Notes under the pieces: model-generated
Databases searched by the model: none
The model's input: the letters and a program-made list of their open reading frames with translations, nothing else
What the model was told of the DNA's origin: nothing
Assembly (NCBI RefSeq): GCF_014203895.1
Contig: NZ_JACHJY010000006.1
Coordinates: forward strand, 496,001 to 560,000
From: Streptomyces nymphaeiformis
GTDB lineage: Bacteria; Actinomycetota; Actinomycetes; Streptomycetales; Streptomycetaceae
Reading direction: 5' to 3'
DNA length: 64,000 bases
Made by a program: the position numbers and the translations under genes
Shown here: positions 44,404 to 51,975 of the stretch, in pieces
Layout of the letters: each line of letters opens with the position of its first letter
How positions within the stretch are numbered: position 1 is the stretch's first letter

Positions 44404-44954
44404 CGGAGCAGACCCTTCAACTCGATCGTCGGCAGCGCCTTGAGCGCCGCCTCCTCCGCCTCGCGGGCCGCCTCCTCGGCGTTCACGCCGAGCTTGGAGG
44501 ACTGGATCTTCTGGTGGAGCTTGAGGATCGCGTCCAGGAGCATCTCCGGACGCGGCGGGCAACCGGGCAGGTAGATGTCGACCGGCACGATGTGGTCGAC
44601 GCCCTGCACGATCGCGTAGTTGTTGAACATGCCGCCCGAGGAGGCGCAGACGCCCATGGAGATGACCCACTTGGGGCTGGGCATCTGGTCGTAGACCTGC
44701 CTCAGGACGGGCGCCATCTTCTGGCTGACCCGGCCGGCCACGATCATCAGGTCGGCCTGGCGCGGCGAGCCGCGGAAGACCTCCATGCCGAAGCGGGCCA
44801 GGTCGTACCGGCCGGCTCCGGTGGTCATCATCTCGATGGCGCAGCAGGCGAGGCCGAAGGTCGCGGGGAACACGGACGCCTTGCGCACCCAGCCCGCGGC
44901 CTGTTCGACCGTCGTCAGCAGAAAGCCGCTCGGGAGTTTCTCTTCGAGTCCCAT
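44400..44954 (-). CDS. nuoB: NADH-quinone oxidoreductase subunit B (cluster N2)
   Basis: 184 residues. Cluster N2 ligands: the paired cysteines in FGLACCAIEMM, GVCASSGGMFNNYA and YLPGCPPRPE. N2 hands electrons to menaquinone. ATG 44954 follows a 17-bp gap after nuoA. The C-terminal 30 residues (AEEAAREAEEAALKALP) are helical and variable. Confidence 0.97.
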   Translation of the reverse strand: MGLEEKLPSGFLLTTVEQAAGWVRKASVFPATFGLACCAIEMMTTGAGRYDLARFGMEVFRGSPRQADLMIVAGRVSQKMAPVLRQVYDQMPSPKWVISMGVCASSGGMFNNYAIVQGVDHIVPVDIYLPGCPPRPEMLLDAILKLHQKIQSSKLGVNAEEAAREAEEAALKALPTIELKGLLR

Positions 44955-44971
44955 AGGTGCCCCTCAGCCCC

Positions 44972-45331
44972 TCAGTCCCATTCCAGGCCGCCGCGCCGCC
45001 ACACGTACGCGTAGGCGACGAAGACGGTGAGCACGAAGAGCAGCATCTCCACGAGCCCGAAAATCCCCAGGGCGTCGAAGGTGACGGCCCAGGGGTAGAG
45101 GAAGACGATCTCGATGTCGAAGACGATGAAGAGCATCGCCGTCAGGTAGTACTTGATCGGGAAGCGGCCGCCCCCGGCGGGAGTGGGCGTCGGTTCGATG
45201 CCGCACTCGTACGCCTCAAGCTTTGCCCTGTTGTACCGCTTTGGCCCGATAAGCGTGGCCATGACCACGGAGAAGATCGCAAACCCCGCACCCAGGGCAC
45301 CGAGCACGAGGACGGGCGCGTACGCATTCAC
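44972..45331 (-). CDS. nuoA: NADH-quinone oxidoreductase subunit A
   Basis: 119 residues, three membrane helices, first gene of the operon. YECGIEPTPTPAGGGRFPIKYYLTAMLFIVFDIEIVFLYPWAV is the family core, including the loop cysteine at the quinone site and the FDIE/FLYPW stretch. GTG 45331 has GAGGAGC just upstream; the longer frame to 45373 lacks such a signal. A Rex-like operator is centred 76 bp upstream of the start codon. Confidence 0.96.
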   Translation of the reverse strand: MNAYAPVLVLGALGAGFAIFSVVMATLIGPKRYNRAKLEAYECGIEPTPTPAGGGRFPIKYYLTAMLFIVFDIEIVFLYPWAVTFDALGIFGLVEMLLFVLTVFVAYAYVWRRGGLEWD

Positions 45332-45398
45332 GCTCCTCGCTCCTTCCAGTCGTCCTTGACCGTTGGACCGCACCGCCGGCTGTGAAAGATCGCCCCCA

Positions 45399-45414
45399 TG
45401 TGAGGCAGTTCACA
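45399..45414. promoter_or_regulatory. Rex-type redox operator candidate upstream of nuoA
   Basis: TGTGAGGCAGTTCACA matches the 16-bp Rex consensus of S. coelicolor (TGTGAACGCGTTCACA) at 12 positions with both 5-bp ends intact. It lies 68 bp upstream of the nuoA GTG. A possible -10 (TAAGAT on the minus strand, 45431-45436) puts the site just downstream of the transcription start, a repressing position. Rex releases DNA when NADH rises, and the nuo operon is a known Rex target in Streptomyces. Confidence 0.65.
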
Positions 45415-45449
45415 AGCCCGACTGCCCCGCATCTTATGCCCGCCCCTCT

Positions 45450-45463
45450 GTGATCTGCGACAC
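45450..45463. promoter_or_regulatory. Crp-like site 1 (nuoA-proximal)
   Basis: GTGATCTGCGACAC fits the pattern GTG-N6-GNCAC that I recall for streptomycete Crp. It lies about 120 bp upstream of nuoA and shares its first 10 bases with the second site near the NlpC/P60 gene. A different regulator of the same family is possible. Confidence 0.4.
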
Positions 45464-45748
45464 GGGGTACAGCAAGGAGTTTGTGATCTCCACCACCAGG
45501 CGAAGGATCATGAAGTCGGATGAGCGATGACCTTGTTACGCGAAGCGCCCAGGTAGTCACCAGATGTGACATCCGTACCGGAAATCGCTGCTCGGAAGGG
45601 GTGTCGCACTATCAAGTGTTGGCCCATGCAGGCAAATTGGCACTGGACGCATCCGGGTGATAAAGGAACTGCCCATCGCCCGGTCGGGGGTTGTCGCGTA
45701 CGGAAGTGGACGCGTGCACGGATTCACGAATGGTCACGGGGCGATAAC

Positions 45749-45762
45749 GTGATCTGCGTCAC
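45749..45762. promoter_or_regulatory. Crp-like site 2 (NlpC/P60-proximal)
   Basis: GTGATCTGCGTCAC, a symmetric version (CGTGA-N6-TCACG including flanks) of the GTG-N6-GNCAC pattern. It is 240 bp upstream of the NlpC/P60 start codon. Cell-wall hydrolase genes are frequent Crp targets in actinobacteria, which fits, but this is inference. Confidence 0.45.
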
Positions 45763-46001
45763 GTCGCGGGAGTCCCGAAAAGAAGGGGGCTTGGCCATCG
45801 GCGTCAAGAGGTGGTAAGCGTCGGGCAATTCGGGCTTTTCATTGAAAACCCGTGATCAAGGGCCGGATGAGCGCTGCCCGATTTGCCCGTTACGGCGTCA
45901 ATAAGGGCGCCAGAGAAGCGGATTCGGCGCCTCCAAACCTAACTGTGGCGCAACGCACGTTTCTTGAAGGGAACCGTGAAGCCCTGATAGCGGTTGTTCC
46001 C

Positions 46002-46877
46002 ATGTCCCACACCGCTCACATACCCAGCCACCGGAAGCCCCGCCGCAGCGCCTCGAAGATGGCGCTCCGCGCCGGAGTTGCCGGTGGCGTCCTCGGCACC
46101 ATCGCGGTGGCCGGTGCTGCCGGGCCGGCGAATGCCGAGCCGGTGACCGAGACCATCGAAATGCCCACCCTGGGCTCCCTCGACGCCGCCGGCGGCCTCG
46201 CCAGCGCCGTCGCCGCCTCCGCCGAGGCCTCCCAGCAGGAGGCCCTCGACCAGAGCCTCCAGACCCAGGAGGACGCGGCCCTGCAGAAGGCCGCCAAGGA
46301 GGCCAAGAAGGCCAAGGCCGAGGCCGAGCGCAAGGCCGCGGCCGAGCGCGCCGAAGAGGCCCGCCTCAAGGCCGAGAAGGAGCGCCAGGAGGCCGCGGCG
46401 CGCGCCTCGCGCGACAGCGCCCGCACCCAGCTCACCTCCACGAGCTCCTCGAACGACGGCGGCTCCTCGTCCGACGGCGGCTCCACCGCCTCCGACAGCG
46501 GCAGCCAGACGCAGGCCCCCTCCGGCGCCGCCGCCACGATCGTGGCCTTCGCCCGCGCCCAGATCGGCGACGCCTACGTCTCCGGCGGCACCGGCCCCAA
46601 CTCCTGGGACTGCTCCGGCCTCGTCCAGGCCGCCTACCGCGCGGCCGGCATCGACCTGCCCCGCATCTCGTACCAGCAGTCGAGCATGGGCACCGAGGTC
46701 TCCCTGAGCAACCTCCAGCCGGGCGACGTCCTGTACTGGGGCAGCCGCAGCGGCTCGTACCACGTCGCCATCTACGTCGGCGGCGGCAAGTACGTCGGCG
46801 CGCAGAACCCGTCCTCCGGCGTGGTCGAGCACACCATGGACTGGGACACCCCCTCGGGCGCCGTCCGCATCCTCTGA
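46002..46877 (+). CDS. Secreted NlpC/P60 (C40) peptidoglycan endopeptidase
   Basis: 291 residues. Signal peptide ending near GPANA (residue 45), a helical/coiled-coil region 75-140 rich in Ala/Lys/Glu, a Ser/Gly/Asp linker 143-175, then the NlpC/P60 domain: Cys204 in NSWDCSGLVQAAYRAAGI, His254 in GSYHVAIYVGGG and a polar third residue in GAQNPSSG. It should cut stem-peptide bonds in peptidoglycan during growth or germination. ATG 46002 is preferred since the signal peptide follows it. Divergent from nuoA; the long regulatory region with Crp-like site suggests growth-phase control. Confidence 0.93.
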   Translation: MSHTAHIPSHRKPRRSASKMALRAGVAGGVLGTIAVAGAAGPANAEPVTETIEMPTLGSLDAAGGLASAVAASAEASQQEALDQSLQTQEDAALQKAAKEAKKAKAEAERKAAAERAEEARLKAEKERQEAAARASRDSARTQLTSTSSSNDGGSSSDGGSTASDSGSQTQAPSGAAATIVAFARAQIGDAYVSGGTGPNSWDCSGLVQAAYRAAGIDLPRISYQQSSMGTEVSLSNLQPGDVLYWGSRSGSYHVAIYVGGGKYVGAQNPSSGVVEHTMDWDTPSGAVRIL

Positions 46878-46892
46878 TCGTCCCGCTCACGT

Positions 46893-46931
46893 CGAAGGGC
46901 CGTCACTCCTCGGGGGAGCGACGGCCCTTCG
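46893..46931. terminator. Bidirectional terminator after the NlpC/P60 gene
   Basis: A 12-bp perfect stem, CGAAGGGCCGTC (46893-46904) with GACGGCCCTTCG (46920-46931), and a 15-nt loop between the convergent NlpC/P60 and ABC permease genes. Confidence 0.85.
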
Positions 46932-46979
46932 GCGTACCGGAGGCTAGGGCCTGATCCGACGCGAATGGTCAGACAGGCC

Positions 46980-48311
46980 CTAGCGGCGCAGCGCCTCCGC
47001 CGGCTCGATCCGCGAGGCCCGCCAGGCCGGGTAGAGGCCGGCGACGACACCCGTGACCAGGCCGACGGCCGGGGCCGCGACGACCGTCCCCGTGTGCATC
47101 ACCGGCGTCCAGTCCCGTACGAGCGCCACCGCGATCACCGTGGACACCCCGAGGGCCGTACCGACGAGCCCGCCCATCGTGCCCAGAGCACCCGATTCCG
47201 TGAGGAACTGGACGGTGATGTGGCGGCCCCGGGCGCCGAGGGCCCGCCTCAGACCGATCTCACCGGTCCGTTCGAGCACCGCCACGAGCGTCGTGTTGGC
47301 GATCCCGACCGCGCCGATCACCAGCGAGACCGCCGCGAGGAGCAGGAACAGCTGGTCGAGGTCGTCGGTCACGCCCGCACGCAGGGTCCTGGGGTCCGGC
47401 GGCGGGACGGCCTTCAGGTACTCCGGATGGTCCGGGCGCAGCGCGACCGGCGCCTCCCGCGCGATCTGGGCGGCCGCGCCCGTCGCGGTCGTGATCAGCA
47501 TCTTCGCGTCGCCCTGCTGCGGCGGCCCCCACAGCTTCTCGGCGGTCGTCCGGGGCACGGTGACCGACATCAGGACGTCGGCCCTGCGCTTCACGTCGTC
47601 GATGATCCCGGCGACCGTGAACGGCTCGTCGCCGATGAACACCGCGGGGCTCGTCTCCAGGGTCGTGATGCCGAGCCGGTCCGCCACGGCCTTGCCGAGC
47701 ACCGCGACCGGCTGGGCGGACCCGGACGCGAACTCGTCGTACAGGCGGCCCTGGGCGAGCGTCGGCTCCGCCGCCCGCAGCGCCCCGGGGGACGCCGCGA
47801 CGACGTCGATCCGCTCGCTGCCCGTGCCGTCGCCGACCGGCGCGGAGCGGACGGCCGTGCCGGGCGCCAGGCGGACGTTCCAGTAGACGCCGGCGTCCTC
47901 GACGCCGCCGAGCCGTTCGATCCGGGCGTCCGCGTCGGCCGGGAAGGCGGGGTCGGCGAACTCGTTCTGGTCGCGGGCGACGTCCTCGACGGTCACCTCG
48001 GTGGCCGTGAGGACGTTGAACCGCGAGTCGATCTGCGAGGAGGTCGTCGCGGTCAGCCCGAGGATCGCCACGAACGTGCCGACGCCGAGGACGGTGCCGA
48101 GCGCGGTCAGGACCGAGCGCCCCGGCCGCTGGAGCATTCCGGCGACGGCCTCGGCGAGGACGTCGCGGGCCGCGAGCCGGGAGGGCTCGACCACCCGGCG
48201 CCGCTTCGGGGACTTCTCGCGGGGCTCGGTGCGGGGCTCTTCGCGGGGTGCCTCGCCCTTCGGGGATCGCTTCGGGGATCGCTGCGGAGAGCGCTTCGGT
48301 GATCGCGTCAC
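46980..48311 (-). CDS. ABC transporter permease, MacB/FtsX-like
   Basis: 443 residues. After a 50-residue basic N-terminus, one membrane helix (SVLTALGTVLGVGTFVAILGL), a large extracytoplasmic MacB-type domain (about 85-310), then three helices typical of FtsX (LFLLLAAVSLVIGAVGIANTTLVAVLERTGEIGLRRALGA; AVGLVTGVVAGLYPAWRASRIEPAEALRR at the end). Such permeases transmit ATPase motion to an outer adaptor rather than forming a pore. The first residues are an odd Arg-Ser-Pro-Lys repeat (RSPKRSPQRSPKRSPK). GTG 48311 overlaps the ATPase stop by 4 bp; a later start near RRRVVEPSRLAARDV is possible and would remove the repeat. Confidence 0.92.
   Translation of the reverse strand: MTRSPKRSPQRSPKRSPKGEAPREEPRTEPREKSPKRRRVVEPSRLAARDVLAEAVAGMLQRPGRSVLTALGTVLGVGTFVAILGLTATTSSQIDSRFNVLTATEVTVEDVARDQNEFADPAFPADADARIERLGGVEDAGVYWNVRLAPGTAVRSAPVGDGTGSERIDVVAASPGALRAAEPTLAQGRLYDEFASGSAQPVAVLGKAVADRLGITTLETSPAVFIGDEPFTVAGIIDDVKRRADVLMSVTVPRTTAEKLWGPPQQGDAKMLITTATGAAAQIAREAPVALRPDHPEYLKAVPPPDPRTLRAGVTDDLDQLFLLLAAVSLVIGAVGIANTTLVAVLERTGEIGLRRALGARGRHITVQFLTESGALGTMGGLVGTALGVSTVIAVALVRDWTPVMHTGTVVAAPAVGLVTGVVAGLYPAWRASRIEPAEALRR
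48258..48305. repeat. 12-bp tandem repeat coding the RSPK motif
   Basis: Four units of CTTCGGGGATCG type (two perfect, two diverged: CTGCGGAGAGCG and CTTCGGTGATCG), read on the minus strand as R-S-P-K/Q. It encodes the extreme N-terminus of the permease if GTG 48311 is the start. Copy number may vary between strains. Confidence 0.85.
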
Positions 48312-49054
48312 GCTCGCGCCTCCCTCGACGGCTCGCTCAGGATCCCGTCGCGGATCGTCACCGTGCGCTGCCCGCGTTCCGCCACCTCCGCGTCATGGGT
48401 GATCACGACGATCGTCATCCCGGACGCGTGCAGCTCGCCCAGCAGGTCGAGGACGGACCCGGCGTTGTCCGAGTCGAGGTTGCCGGTCGGTTCGTCGCAC
48501 AGCAGCAGCGACGGGCGGCCGGCCAGGGCCCTTGCGATGGCCACCCGCTGGCGTTCGCCGCCGGACAGCCGGCCCGGCAGCGCGTCGGCCCGGTGGCCGA
48601 GCCCCACCCGTTCGAGCGCGGTACGGGCACGGGCGCGGCGCTCGGCGCGGGGCACCGCCGAGTACACCATCGAGAGCGTGACGTTCTCGGTGGCGCTGCG
48701 GTGCGGCAGGAGGTGGAAGGACTGGAAGACGAAGCCGATCCGCCGGCCGCGCAGGGCCGTCCGTTCTCCGTCGCGCAGCGCCGCCGTGTCGATGCCGTCC
48801 AGGAGGTACGTGCCGCCGGTGGGCGCGTCGAGGAGCCCCGCGACGTTCAGGAAGGTCGACTTGCCCGAGCCCGACGGGCCGACGACGGTGATGAACTCGC
48901 CGCGGTGGACGGTGAGTTCGCACGGTCTCAGGGCGGCGACGGGCGGCGGGCCCGGGTAGGTCAGGCTCACCCCCCGGAACTCGATGACGGGGACGTCCTG
49001 ATCGCCCGTGCCGGCCGGCTCGGCCGCCCGGCCCGTCTCGCCGGTGCCGCTCAC
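48308..49054 (-). CDS. ABC transporter ATP-binding protein, MacB/LolD type
   Basis: 248 residues. Walker A GPSGSGKST, Q-loop FVFQSFHLLPHRSATENV, signature LSGGERQRVAIARAL, Walker B LLLCDEPTGNLD and H-loop VVITHD are all intact. The MacB-type combination of LLPHRSATENV and EPTGNLDS indicates a mechanotransmission transporter rather than an importer. 4-bp overlaps with the adaptor and the permease show a tightly coupled operon. Confidence 0.95.
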   Translation of the reverse strand: MSGTGETGRAAEPAGTGDQDVPVIEFRGVSLTYPGPPPVAALRPCELTVHRGEFITVVGPSGSGKSTFLNVAGLLDAPTGGTYLLDGIDTAALRDGERTALRGRRIGFVFQSFHLLPHRSATENVTLSMVYSAVPRAERRARARTALERVGLGHRADALPGRLSGGERQRVAIARALAGRPSLLLCDEPTGNLDSDNAGSVLDLLGELHASGMTIVVITHDAEVAERGQRTVTIRDGILSEPSREARA

Positions 49055-50574
49055 GGCGACCCCTGGGGGTTCCCCGAGGCCGCGCCCGGGTTCACCCCGG
49101 TGACCACCTCGTCGCCCTGCTTCAGAGCGCCGGGGGCGAGCGGGACGACCTCCACGAAGCCGTCGCCGGTCGTGCCGGTCCGCACCTCGATCCGCTGCTG
49201 CCGGCCGGTGCCGTCGACGGTGGTGACGACCGTCTTGCCGTCCACGCCCGCGGAGACGGCGGTGACCGGGACGACCAGGGCCTTGCCGTCGGTGGAGGCG
49301 GCCTCGACGGTGAGGCGCACCTCCTGTCCGGCGAGGCCGGACGGCAGTTCGCGGGCCGGGTCGACGGTGACGAGGTAGCCGACGGCGCCGTTGCCCTGCG
49401 CGTCGTCCCCTCCCCCGCCGTTGCCGCTGTTCCCGTCGGGGCCCGTTCCCTGGGAGCCGGACTGCTGGTCCTGCTGCGACGGGGTGTCGGCGACGGACAC
49501 GACCTTGCCGGCCGTCTCCCGTCCCGTCCCCTCGTCGAGGATCCGCACCTTCTGCCCCGCCCGGATCATCCCCTTCTGGTGCTCCTGGAGATAGCCCTGG
49601 GCCATGAGCTTGCCGGAGGAGAGGGTCATCGCGGTGCCGGAGGCCTGCGCCCCCGGCCGGGCCGTGACGGTGGCGACCCGGGCGGGGAAGGCCCGTACGA
49701 ACACGACCTCGGCCGCCGGCACCATCGGACCGGCCGCCGCCTCCGCCTTCGCGAGCGCCTCGCGCGCGGTGTCCAGGTCCTCGGCGGCCCGGTCGCGCGC
49801 CTTCTTCAGCGTCTTCTTCTGCTTGTCGTCCGTGTTGGCCGCGAGCGCGTCGCGGGCGTCCACGAGGGCCCGCTCGGCACCGGTGACGGAGGTCCTGGCG
49901 CCGTCCACGGCCGCGCCGTCGTCGTCGACGGCGGGCTTCGGGTCGTAGCCGATGGAGGAGTAGAACTCCTCGACCGCGTTCTTCGTGCCCGGCCCGAAGG
50001 TTCCCCTCTCGTCGCCGCCACGGCCGTGGCCGAGCGCGTCGAGCGCGTCCTGGAGCTGCCTCACGTCGTCGCCGGTGGCGCCGGGCTTGAGGTCCCGGTA
50101 GACGGGCAGGCTCCCGCGGAGCACGAAGACGGGCCGGCCGGATATCTCCAGGAGCACCTTCCCCGAGCGCACCGCGTCCCCGCTCTTCACGGACACCTTG
50201 GTGATCACGGGGGCGGCGCCGCCCTCGCCGCCCGCCGAGACGGGCGCGACCTGGATGCTCTGGCCGGCCGCGACGGTGCCGCGCAGGACGACCGTCTCCG
50301 CGAGGACCCGGTTCTCGACCCGGGCGATCAGCACGTCCTGCGGCGGCGGCTCGGCGTCGGCCGCGACCTGCGCGGGCGACCTGATGAAGGCGGTGGCCGC
50401 CACGCCGGCGCCGGTCAGGGCCACCGCCCCCGCGACGAGGGCGGCGACCCAGAACCGGCGCCGGTTCATCCGGGCGCCCCCGGCGTCGCCGCCGGGGGTC
50501 CTGGAGCTGTCCGCGACCCCGGCCGGCGGCTCGCCGCCGGCCGGGGCCGTACCTGCCGGGGTGTCGTCAGCCAC
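49051..50574 (-). CDS. HlyD/MacA-type membrane-fusion adaptor with peptidoglycan-binding domain
   Basis: 507 residues. Cytoplasmic N-terminus, one membrane helix (RRRFWVAALVAGAVALTGAGVAATAFI), lipoyl/barrel part (VLRGTVAAGQSIQVAPV), a PG_binding_1-like insert (LKPGATGDDVRQLQDALDALGHG...GTFGPGTKNAVEEFYSSIGY), a helical hairpin (about 225-270), then barrel-sandwich strands. In Gram-positive bacteria such adaptors probably guide substrates across the wall; the peptidoglycan-binding unit supports this. A Gly/Asn/Gln-rich low-complexity loop at about 365-395 is unusual. Overlaps the lipoprotein gene by 8 bp. Substrate unknown, perhaps peptide or antibiotic. Confidence 0.92.
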   Translation of the reverse strand: MADDTPAGTAPAGGEPPAGVADSSRTPGGDAGGARMNRRRFWVAALVAGAVALTGAGVAATAFIRSPAQVAADAEPPPQDVLIARVENRVLAETVVLRGTVAAGQSIQVAPVSAGGEGGAAPVITKVSVKSGDAVRSGKVLLEISGRPVFVLRGSLPVYRDLKPGATGDDVRQLQDALDALGHGRGGDERGTFGPGTKNAVEEFYSSIGYDPKPAVDDDGAAVDGARTSVTGAERALVDARDALAANTDDKQKKTLKKARDRAAEDLDTAREALAKAEAAAGPMVPAAEVVFVRAFPARVATVTARPGAQASGTAMTLSSGKLMAQGYLQEHQKGMIRAGQKVRILDEGTGRETAGKVVSVADTPSQQDQQSGSQGTGPDGNSGNGGGGDDAQGNGAVGYLVTVDPARELPSGLAGQEVRLTVEAASTDGKALVVPVTAVSAGVDGKTVVTTVDGTGRQQRIEVRTGTTGDGFVEVVPLAPGALKQGDEVVTGVNPGAASGNPQGSP

Positions 50575-51121
50575 CGACGACCGTCCCGCCGTCCCCGCCC
50601 GTGCCCTTGGGGCTGCAGGCCTTCAGCGCCTCGATCACCTTCGGGTCGCCCTTCACCCGCTCGGCCAGCGCCCCGGCGAGCGCCACCTCGCCGGTCGCCG
50701 GGTCGGGGTCCGGGTAGTCGGCGACGCCCTCCTTGCGCATGCAGGCGGAGAGCTTCTCGGCGGCTTCGAGGCGGGCCGGGTCGACCTTGCCCCTCGCGGG
50801 CAGCTTCGCGGCGCACGCCCTCTCCGCCGCGGCGATCGCGTCGGGCTTGTTGGCGTCCTTGTCGACGCGCTTCTGCCCGCCCCCGGTGTCCTGGAGCTTG
50901 AGCCCCTGGGCGCCGAGGCAGTCGTAGTACGCGGCCCAGTCCGCGGCGCCCTGCGAGGCTCCGGCGGAGGGGTCGGCGGAGGGGGCCGCGGCCGAGGGGG
51001 CGGCGGGGGCGGACGAGGCTCCGGTGCTCGGTTCCGACCGGGTCGCGCCGTCCCCGTCACTCGAGCACCCCCCGAGCCCGAGGGCGAGGATGAGTACGGG
51101 CAGAGCCATGAGGCGTCTCAT
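50567..51121 (-). CDS. Lipoprotein of the export operon
   Basis: 184 residues. Signal sequence with lipobox LGLGGC (cysteine near 19), Ser/Ala/Pro linker to residue 60, and a small domain with YDCLGAQGLKL, RACAAKLP, LSACMRKEGVADYPDP and LKACSP. The CMRxxGVxDYPDP pattern is recurrent in streptomycete lipoproteins encoded next to HlyD-like adaptors. First gene of the four-gene operon, ATG 51121. Even cysteine number suggests disulfides outside the cell. Likely accessory or substrate-binding component. Confidence 0.85.
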   Translation of the reverse strand: MRRLMALPVLILALGLGGCSSDGDGATRSEPSTGASSAPAAPSAAAPSADPSAGASQGAADWAAYYDCLGAQGLKLQDTGGGQKRVDKDANKPDAIAAAERACAAKLPARGKVDPARLEAAEKLSACMRKEGVADYPDPDPATGEVALAGALAERVKGDPKVIEALKACSPKGTGGDGGTVVGG

Positions 51122-51406
51122 CAGAAACGGTCCTTCCGACGGGGATCTCCCCGTCTACGGGGCGTCACGGGAACGCGCAGGAGGGGGCCGACGCGGCGTT
51201 GCGCTCCGCCACGTACAAGGCCCCTGCGCGGTAGGTCGCCGGCGCCCGGCGGGCACCTCGACACGACGAGCATAGCCGCGGCCGGCCCGGCCGGTAACTG
51301 TCTCAACGGACAGTGGACGCAACCGAGTTGGCGATGCTCGTATGGATCCCGGCCCACTCCGGGCCACAGTCAACCCATCAGTCACAGCTACGTGAAAGGC
51401 AACGAC

Positions 51407-51823
51407 ATGCAGCGCACTGCACTCCGTCGCGTCGCCGCCACGGCCATCGCGCTCGCCGCCCTCGGCGCCGGCGCGCTCGCCACGGCCGGCTCGGCCTCCG
51501 CGGCCACCGGCAAGAACGGCTACCTGGAGAGCGGCGAGTTCGGCCTGTACTACAACTCCAACACGTCCGGTGCCGTCTGGGACCTCTACGTGGCGGACCC
51601 GAACTTCTGGGGCGAGACCTTCCCCGGCCCGGGCAACGGCACCGGCCAGTGGGTGAACGACAACACCGCCTCGTACTACAACCACGACTCGCTGACCTGG
51701 TGGGTCTACACCGACGCGGACGCGGGTGGCGATGAGGGCGACCTCCCGCCCGGTTACGTCGGCAACGCGAGCGCCCGGTTCAAGAACCTGATCTCCTCCG
51801 CGTACCACTACAAGGCGCGTTGA
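51407..51823 (+). CDS. Small secreted protein, peptidase-inhibitor family I36-like
   Basis: 138 residues. Signal peptide (LRRVAATAIALAALGAGALATAGSASAA). The mature part has no cysteine and is rich in Tyr, Asn, Gly and Trp: GYLESGEFGLYYNSNTSGAVWDLYVADPNF, WVNDNTASYYNHDSLTWWVYTDADAGGDEG. This resembles beta-gamma-crystallin-like I36 inhibitors (such as SMPI) of Streptomyces, but the resemblance is loose. ATG 51407 follows GAAAGGC. The 285-bp region upstream contains only a small CTGTC/GACAG dyad. It may be an abundant exoprotein. Confidence 0.7.
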   Translation: MQRTALRRVAATAIALAALGAGALATAGSASAATGKNGYLESGEFGLYYNSNTSGAVWDLYVADPNFWGETFPGPGNGTGQWVNDNTASYYNHDSLTWWVYTDADAGGDEGDLPPGYVGNASARFKNLISSAYHYKAR

Positions 51824-51892
51824 TCCCTGGGATCGACACCGCCCGCTGAACCGCCGGTGTAGCTTCCGGACCCCGGCACACGCACGAACGAG

Positions 51893-51937
51893 GCAGCCGT
51901 TGCTCCGCCCGAATGAGGCGGGCAGAGCAACGGCTGC
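51893..51937. terminator. Terminator after the I36-like gene
   Basis: Perfect 13-bp stem GCAGCCGTTGCTC (51893-51905) with GAGCAACGGCTGC (51925-51937); the loop can fold further (CGCC/GGCG). It lies 70 bp after the I36-like stop and before the next lipoprotein gene. Confidence 0.8.
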
Positions 51938-51975
51938 TCCCATGGTAGACACGCACCCGTCTCTGGAGCAGCCCC

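Larger units (their letters stand above)
45332..46001. other. 670-bp divergent regulatory region between nuoA and the NlpC/P60 gene
   Basis: Clearly less GC-rich than its surroundings and without a credible gene; an 83-codon frame at 45566-45817 has no codon bias or ribosome-binding site. It contains the Rex-like site, two near-identical Crp-like sites 300 bp apart, and presumably the start points of both flanking transcripts. The stretch beyond 45770 probably holds a long leader of the NlpC/P60 gene. I found no consensus c-di-AMP riboswitch. Confidence 0.6.

Noticed and set aside
45566..45817. 83-codon + strand frame upstream of the NlpC/P60 gene
   Set aside because: No Shine-Dalgarno or codon bias, no recognisable domain; overlaps the Crp-like site and regulatory region.
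45560..46001. c-di-AMP (ydaO-type) riboswitch before the NlpC/P60 gene
   Set aside because: Sought because such genes often have one in actinobacteria, but the conserved GC-rich core and AAUCC-type elements were not found.
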